From: CAZNRY01 sp964575675
GTDB taxonomy: Bacteria > Eisenbacteria > RBG-16-71-46 > CAIMUX01 > VGJL01
DNA: 19,883 nt
Direction: 5' to 3'
Assembly (NCBI GenBank): GCA_964575675.1
Contig: CAZNRY010000063.1
Coordinates: 1 to 19,883, forward strand
Shown here piece by piece: positions 14,197 to 19,883 of the stretch. The position numbers and the translations under genes are program-made. Numbering within the stretch: position 1 is the stretch's first letter; each line of letters begins with the position of its first letter. Below the pieces are notes generated by a model. It was not told where the DNA came from and ran no database searches. It saw only the letters and a list, made by a program, of their open reading frames with translations.

Positions 14197-14225
14197 TTGC
14201 ACCGATGTTATCCCTGCGCTATGAG
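14197..14225 (+). promoter_or_regulatory. Candidate sigma-70-type promoter for the Fic-like gene
   Basis: TTGCAC (14197-14202) and TATGAG (14220-14225) are separated by exactly 17 bases. Transcription would start near 14231-14233, i.e. at the ATG chosen for the next gene, implying a leaderless mRNA. This agrees with the absence of a ribosome binding site there. Confidence 0.4.
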
Positions 14226-14231
14226 TGCCCC

Positions 14232-15185
14232 ATGCCATCAAACCCCACCGACTTCTACCTAAACCTGGATCGCTGGGAGAGCCTCTCCGCGGTGGAACGG
14301 GAACGCGGAGCCTGGCGAGCACGCTTCGAGGGGCCATCCTCGCGAACCGACCCGATCCGTCAAGAGGCCGCTTTCCAGGCTGCCTGGTCGCTCCACCTGC
14401 CCGATCGCTCCCCAGATGCGCGGACTCGGGAGAAGGTCCTCGGCCCGATCCCGCCTGAAGGGAAACTGCCAGCGCTCCTCTGGGCGTGGCGGTACTGCCG
14501 TGCAGTTCGATTTGTCGAGGGCTGGTACCAGGCCTTTCCCTGGACGACCGCCGGGGTGGAGCAAGTCGCCCGCTTGCTTCTGGATCCGACCGAGCGTCTG
14601 GAGGAGGGAATCTCCACTCGGCTCGTGACCTCCTACCACGAGGCCAGCCGCTTGTCGGACGACGTCGGACGGATTCCGGTCTTCCAAGCCGCCGCATTTT
14701 ATGGTGTTATTGAGCATCCAAATAAGGTTAATGACATATATTGGCAGCTTAGAATCCTCTTCTTGCGCCTTCTTCTCCTCCAGAGGGGGTATTTTCAGGT
14801 CTTGGCAGCTCCCATTGAGCCCCACATTCGAGAGAGTGTCAGTGCGCCTGGGCCGGGGGCTCGAAGGGCGGGTCAATCCGCTCTTCCGCCAAATCCGGAG
14901 AGTCTCCTGGGGGCCTGGCTTGACGGCGTGACCGACCTTCTTCTCGACGTCGGAAGGCGCGCCGACGAAACGTGGGCGCGCTCGAAGTCGCTCGGGCCGC
15001 GCACCTCGCTGCAAGAAACGATTCTGACCCTGGCGATTCAGCATGGTCGTGTCACGGCGGGAGACATCCTCCGCGCCACTGGGGCCAACAGGAATACAGT
15101 GAAAGACAATCTTGCCCGGCTGGTAGAAGAGGGAACGCTCCAGAAGCACGGACAGAAGCGCGGGACGATCTACCTTCCCGCCTGA
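14232..15185 (+). CDS. Fic-like protein with C-terminal winged helix; catalytic motif degenerate
   Basis: This is a 317-residue protein. The middle part (about 150-205) reads AAFYGVIEHPNKVNDIYWQLRILFLRLLLLQRGYF, then APIEPHI. The HP..., R..RLLLL..GY and I.PHI landmarks match the core of Fic (AMP-transferase) domains, but the family motif HPFxxGNGR is not intact. The enzyme may be inactive or I may be misplacing the family. The last 60 residues (TILTLAIQHGRVTAGDILRATGANRNTVKDNLARL) are a clear winged helix-turn-helix, as is common at the C-terminus of Fic proteins. Codons for the HP...GY segment (14701-14760) are only 35% GC, unlike the rest. The ATG at 14232 is favoured by the upstream promoter; an in-frame ATG at 14205 is possible. 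gpmI begins 15 bases later. It may act as a DNA-binding regulator. Confidence 0.55.
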   Translation: MPSNPTDFYLNLDRWESLSAVERERGAWRARFEGPSSRTDPIRQEAAFQAAWSLHLPDRSPDARTREKVLGPIPPEGKLPALLWAWRYCRAVRFVEGWYQAFPWTTAGVEQVARLLLDPTERLEEGISTRLVTSYHEASRLSDDVGRIPVFQAAAFYGVIEHPNKVNDIYWQLRILFLRLLLLQRGYFQVLAAPIEPHIRESVSAPGPGARRAGQSALPPNPESLLGAWLDGVTDLLLDVGRRADETWARSKSLGPRTSLQETILTLAIQHGRVTAGDILRATGANRNTVKDNLARLVEEGTLQKHGQKRGTIYLPA

Positions 15186-15200
15186 TCGAAGGAGACGATC

Positions 15201-16859
<1,659 letters not shown>

Positions 16860-17106
16860 GCGATTCGCCGCCATCGCGGCACCCCGATCGGTGGCACTCT
16901 GAGGGCCGCAGGGCCGCGCTCTCTACTGGAGCGCCCGCCCGCCGTGCAGTAGACTGATTGCCGCCAGGTCGATGCGGTGAGCGCGACGGTGTCCGGTGAA
17001 GTAGACCTGGCATACCATGCGGCCCTTCGGATACTTGGCTCGATCGTGAAAAGGCAATCGATCGCTGCGGCGAACTCGTCGCTCCCATAGCACGGGGGAG
17101 GTTGTC
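16860..17106. other. 247-base gap before the secreted protein gene
   Basis: GCCGC (16867-16871) pairs with GCGGC (16876-16880) just after the gpmI stop, giving a small hairpin without a T-run. GGGGGAGG at about 17092-17099 is a strong ribosome binding site for the ATG at 17107. A reverse-strand frame at 17108-16923 has coding-like codon use but no ribosome binding site or known motif, and was not called. Confidence 0.4.
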
Positions 17107-19491
17107 ATGAAATCGCAGGGTCTCCTCATACTGACTCTGGTATTGGGACTGCTCGTTGGGCTCACCGGTTCGTCGGCCGGAGCGTCATTGGAGGTTCCGG
17201 GAACCTATGCGACGATCCAGGCGGCAATCAATGCAGCTGCAGATACTGGTGACACCGTTCTGGTAGCTCCGTCCAGCTATCCTGAGGATGTGATCGTCCA
17301 GAACAAGTCGATCATCATCAGAAGCACCAGCGGTGCTGCGGTTACGGCGGTCAACTCTCTCCAATGGATCGACAACTTGTACCCATCCCTCTGTTCGCTG
17401 GAAGGGTTTCACGTGATCGGAGGTATTCAGGGGGAGGATTTCGTTTGGGATTTCCTCTTGCGAGGTTGTGAAGTGGACGGAGATGTCCGCTTGGCGGTTA
17501 TCGGCGGGGATGGTGATCTGTGGGTCAGAATGTCCCACTTCGAGGGAGCTGTGTCGCTCACCTGCAGGTCCTTCCACGGATGGGCGATGGCGGACTCCTG
17601 CACCTTCGAGGGCCCCACACTGACAATGCGAGGCGGTGGATCCGGAAACAAGTCCAGCCTCCGAAACTCTACCCTCACGAACGTCACGGTCTTGCTCTCG
17701 AACGAGGCTCTGGCAGACATGATGGATTGCACCGTCGTGGGAGGTGGGGTCACCGTGAACGGGGGGGACGCTGCAACTGTTTTACGAAACGGGATGATAG
17801 GAGGAAGCATCTCAGCGAGAGGGATGCACACCACGATTCAGGAGAACACTCTAAATGGTGGATCTGGCGGAATCGGTGGCAGCCATTCACAATGGGGAAC
17901 AGTCACGATCTCGAACAACCAGCTGACCGATTGTGGGGGTGGGATCAGTCTAGGGGGTGACTACGGCTCAGTGACCTCCAATCGTTTGACCCGATGCGGA
18001 GGAGGAATCTCTTTAGGAGCATTTTGCACCGCTTCGAACAACGTACTCTGGCGCTGCGGGAGTGGTATCCGGGTTCCCAGCTACATGGAGAACCAGATCG
18101 TCGGCAATACGATCGTTGCCTGTCCTGCTATAGGAATCTGGTGTGGCACGATCTACTACGCAGGCACGAACTCAGTTCGTTCCAACGTGCTGGCAGGAAA
18201 TGAAGTCGGGATTTCAGTTCCCGGGACGGTGCTGCCCACGGTATTTAGATGTAACGACGTTTGGGGGAACTCCGGGGGCGACTGGATCGGCATCGCAGAC
18301 CAGACCGGAGGCAACGGCAACATTTCCAACGACCCGTTGTTTTGCGGACCCGAGAATGGAGAGCTGACTTTGATGGCCGATTCGCCTTGCGCACCGGCTC
18401 AGAACCCCGAATGTGGTTTGATCGGGGCCGATCCTGTTGGATGCACTGCTCCATCCCCATCTACCTTCGTGCGGGGCGATGCTGATGCCAGCGGTGAGCT
18501 CAACATCTCCGATCCAATCTACAGCCTTGCCTATCAGTTTGCCGGTGGCCCTACGCCTCCGTGCCTTGATGCTGTCGATGACGACGACTCCGGTGAGGTC
18601 AATATCTCCGACCCGGTCTACAGCCTCATGTATCAGTTCGCCACAGGGCTGCCACCGCCGGCTCCGTTTCCGAGCTGCGGTGTGGATCCAACGCCGGATC
18701 AGATCGGTTGCGACATCTTCACGCCGTGCGAAAGCTACGTTCGGCGAGCCACGCAGGTGGCTACAGTCACGGACAAGTCGAAGAGGCTCTCGCTAGAGAG
18801 AGTCCGGGGTACTCCGCCAGACACCCTGAGCCTAGAGGTAACGGTAGTGACTGACCACGCGCTGACGGGTTTGGAGGGAACGGTTGGGTACGATCCGAGC
18901 CAGGTACAGTTCCTCAAGATGGTCAAGAACGAGAGCGGTCCACAGATGGACTTCCATTCGGCCCGTGACATGCTCGATCCTGCCAGTGTGCGGCTTGGCG
19001 TAGTCCCGGACTTCGGCCTCACGCAAGTACTGGAGCCCGGCACGTACAGAATCGGTTACCTTGTCTTCTCAGTCCGGGATTCTGCGACGCCTCCTGACCA
19101 AGCCGTGTGGCTGATCGAGGGCCGGTTCGTGGGAAGTGATTTTCAGGTCTACCAGATCGAGGGCGGACGTCCCGTAGATCCGGCAGCCATCGGAACGCCT
19201 GGGGCAGGGTCGACGGCCGCAACCGAATTCGTTTTCCCGAGTCCTTACCATCCGAACGCTCCGATCAGCCTGCGAATGGAGTCAGCCGCAGGAGATGCGG
19301 AGGTTTCGGTCTATGACGTCCGGGGCCGACGCATCAAGTCCTTGTACGCGGGACCTCGGACCGAGGCAGCACTGAGTCTGGCATGGGATGGACAAGCGGA
19401 TGACGGGTTCGAGGTTGCGACTGGCATCTACTATCTTAGAGCCAGAAGCGGTACTCGTACGGAGGCTCGAAGCCTGCTCCTTTTGAGGTGA
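17107..19491 (+). CDS. Large secreted protein: parallel beta-helix, dockerin-like pair, cohesin-like domain, FlgD-Ig-like C-terminus
   Basis: This 794-residue protein starts with a signal peptide (MKSQGLLILTLVLGLLVGL, likely cut after SSAGA at about 26). Residues 27-430 form a right-handed beta-helix, beginning VPGTYATIQAAINAAADTGDTVLVAPSSYPEDV and followed by many SNN/GNTI-type turns. This fold is found in pectate lyases and surface adhesins. Residues 455-530 hold two dockerin/EF-hand-like calcium loops (GDADASGELNISDPIYSL and DDDDSGEVNISDPVYSL). About 560-690 resembles a cohesin-type beta-sandwich (LTGLEGTVGYDPSQVQFL). From about 706 comes an FlgD-Ig-like/T9SS-sorting-like module (VFPSPYHPNAPISL, VYDVRGRRIKSLY, GIYYLRARS). 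It is probably cell-surface attached or released. The ATG has GGGGGAGG seven or so bases upstream. GC content is lower than in the neighbours. Enzymatic activity cannot be claimed. Confidence 0.85.
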   Translation: MKSQGLLILTLVLGLLVGLTGSSAGASLEVPGTYATIQAAINAAADTGDTVLVAPSSYPEDVIVQNKSIIIRSTSGAAVTAVNSLQWIDNLYPSLCSLEGFHVIGGIQGEDFVWDFLLRGCEVDGDVRLAVIGGDGDLWVRMSHFEGAVSLTCRSFHGWAMADSCTFEGPTLTMRGGGSGNKSSLRNSTLTNVTVLLSNEALADMMDCTVVGGGVTVNGGDAATVLRNGMIGGSISARGMHTTIQENTLNGGSGGIGGSHSQWGTVTISNNQLTDCGGGISLGGDYGSVTSNRLTRCGGGISLGAFCTASNNVLWRCGSGIRVPSYMENQIVGNTIVACPAIGIWCGTIYYAGTNSVRSNVLAGNEVGISVPGTVLPTVFRCNDVWGNSGGDWIGIADQTGGNGNISNDPLFCGPENGELTLMADSPCAPAQNPECGLIGADPVGCTAPSPSTFVRGDADASGELNISDPIYSLAYQFAGGPTPPCLDAVDDDDSGEVNISDPVYSLMYQFATGLPPPAPFPSCGVDPTPDQIGCDIFTPCESYVRRATQVATVTDKSKRLSLERVRGTPPDTLSLEVTVVTDHALTGLEGTVGYDPSQVQFLKMVKNESGPQMDFHSARDMLDPASVRLGVVPDFGLTQVLEPGTYRIGYLVFSVRDSATPPDQAVWLIEGRFVGSDFQVYQIEGGRPVDPAAIGTPGAGSTAATEFVFPSPYHPNAPISLRMESAAGDAEVSVYDVRGRRIKSLYAGPRTEAALSLAWDGQADDGFEVATGIYYLRARSGTRTEARSLLLLR

Positions 19492-19883
19492 TCCGCGCCT
19501 GATTCGACTTCAGAACGCGCCCGTCCTGATGGTGCAGAGCGTGGCGAACGGGCGTCGGGCTGCTGTAGTGTCCGGTCTGCGCGTCCAATCGATGGGACCG
19601 CGCGGGTCATGAATCTCCGGAATCGCCCGGACAGGAGGCCCAGGACAGAAAGCGGTTCGGCGCTGTGTTGAGGCCGGCGTAGGTGATCCTCATCAGCCGG
19701 GCGACCTCCTCACGCATCGCCTCAGACAGTCCTCGACCCGCCGGAGAGCCTTGGCTGCGAGGGGCAAGGGGGGCCGATGCCGCCCTCCAGACGGAACCGG
19801 GTCTTGATGCGCTGGAAGTGCCGAAGGGGTTAGCCCTAATCCGTCAAAAATCTGAGGCCTTTGGGAGGGTCGCTTGAGATTTC
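19492..19883. other. Last 392 bases: no supportable gene
   Basis: CGCCCGT (19518-19524) and ACGGGCG (19548-19554) form a long-loop inverted repeat soon after the preceding stop. Short frames occur on both strands. One on the minus strand includes MREEVARLMRITYAGLNTAP, but no start site, ribosome binding site or known family supports it. A gene may begin beyond the window edge. Confidence 0.4.

Noticed and set aside
16923..17108. Minus-strand frame with coding-like codons (PKGRMVCQVYFTGHRRAHR).
   Set aside because: There is no ribosome binding site, its putative start overlaps the start of the secreted protein gene, and no family is recognised. It could be a remnant but cannot be supported.
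19600..19883. Short frames on both strands at the right edge, including a minus-strand MREEVARLMRITYAG segment.
   Set aside because: They are too short, lack start signals and carry no recognisable family. The window edge prevents judgement.

Overview
The window is a stretch of GC-rich (roughly 60-65%) bacterial chromosome with densely packed genes on both strands. No rRNA, tRNA, insertion sequence, integrase or CRISPR array was seen. The best lineage clue is the large secreted protein at 17107-19491. It joins a parallel beta-helix, a dockerin-like Asp-rich repeat pair ending in a GVDPTPDQIGC-type segment, and a C-terminal FlgD-Ig-like module. I associate this combination with uncultured FCB-group bacteria such as Candidatus Eisenbacteria, and also with Planctomycetes. 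That assignment is inference. The two-subunit 2-oxoacid:acceptor oxidoreductase suggests anaerobic or ferredoxin-linked metabolism.

Layout, left to right. Positions 1-35 (-) hold the first codons of a gene that leaves the window. 156-1298 (-) is a GT2 glycosyltransferase fused to a Rossmann-like domain. 1299-1755 is a lower-GC gap without a recognisable gene. 1756-4382 (+) encodes the overlapping alpha and beta subunits of a 2-oxoacid oxidoreductase. A strong hairpin separates them from a lone PTS EIIA-type protein (4497-5003). 5181-6578 (-) is an M20 dipeptidase and 6680-7438 (-) an exported LamG-like protein. A GT4 glycosyltransferase (7825-9015, +) is divergent from these.

9163-10797 (+) is a compact redox/regulatory cluster. 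It comprises a thioredoxin, a HesB/IscA-like gene interrupted by an in-frame TGA plus a one-base frame change, an ECF-type sigma factor and a small zinc-finger anti-sigma candidate. The junctions overlap, so the genes are probably co-expressed. 13306-10859 (-) is a four-gene run: YIP1-family membrane protein, DoxX, OsmC and RNase HI. Divergent from it, 13383-14155 (+) holds a YjbQ/UPF0047 protein and a small GGQ-containing release-factor-like protein. After a terminator-like hairpin and a plausible promoter come a Fic-like winged-helix protein (14232-15185) and cofactor-independent phosphoglycerate mutase (15201-16859). The secreted beta-helix protein follows, and the last 390 bases show no supportable gene.

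The most interesting spot is 9555-9862. A HesB-like gene carries TGA exactly where the family has its conserved Cys, which is selenocysteine in some relatives. A nine-pair hairpin with a G-starting three-base loop lies 25 bases downstream, as expected for a bacterial SECIS element. The downstream half of the gene is, however, shifted by one base. Two neighbouring genes (the sigma factor and rnhA) have good Shine-Dalgarno sequences placed upstream of ACG and GTA instead of a normal start codon. The region therefore deserves read-level checking before any biological conclusion.
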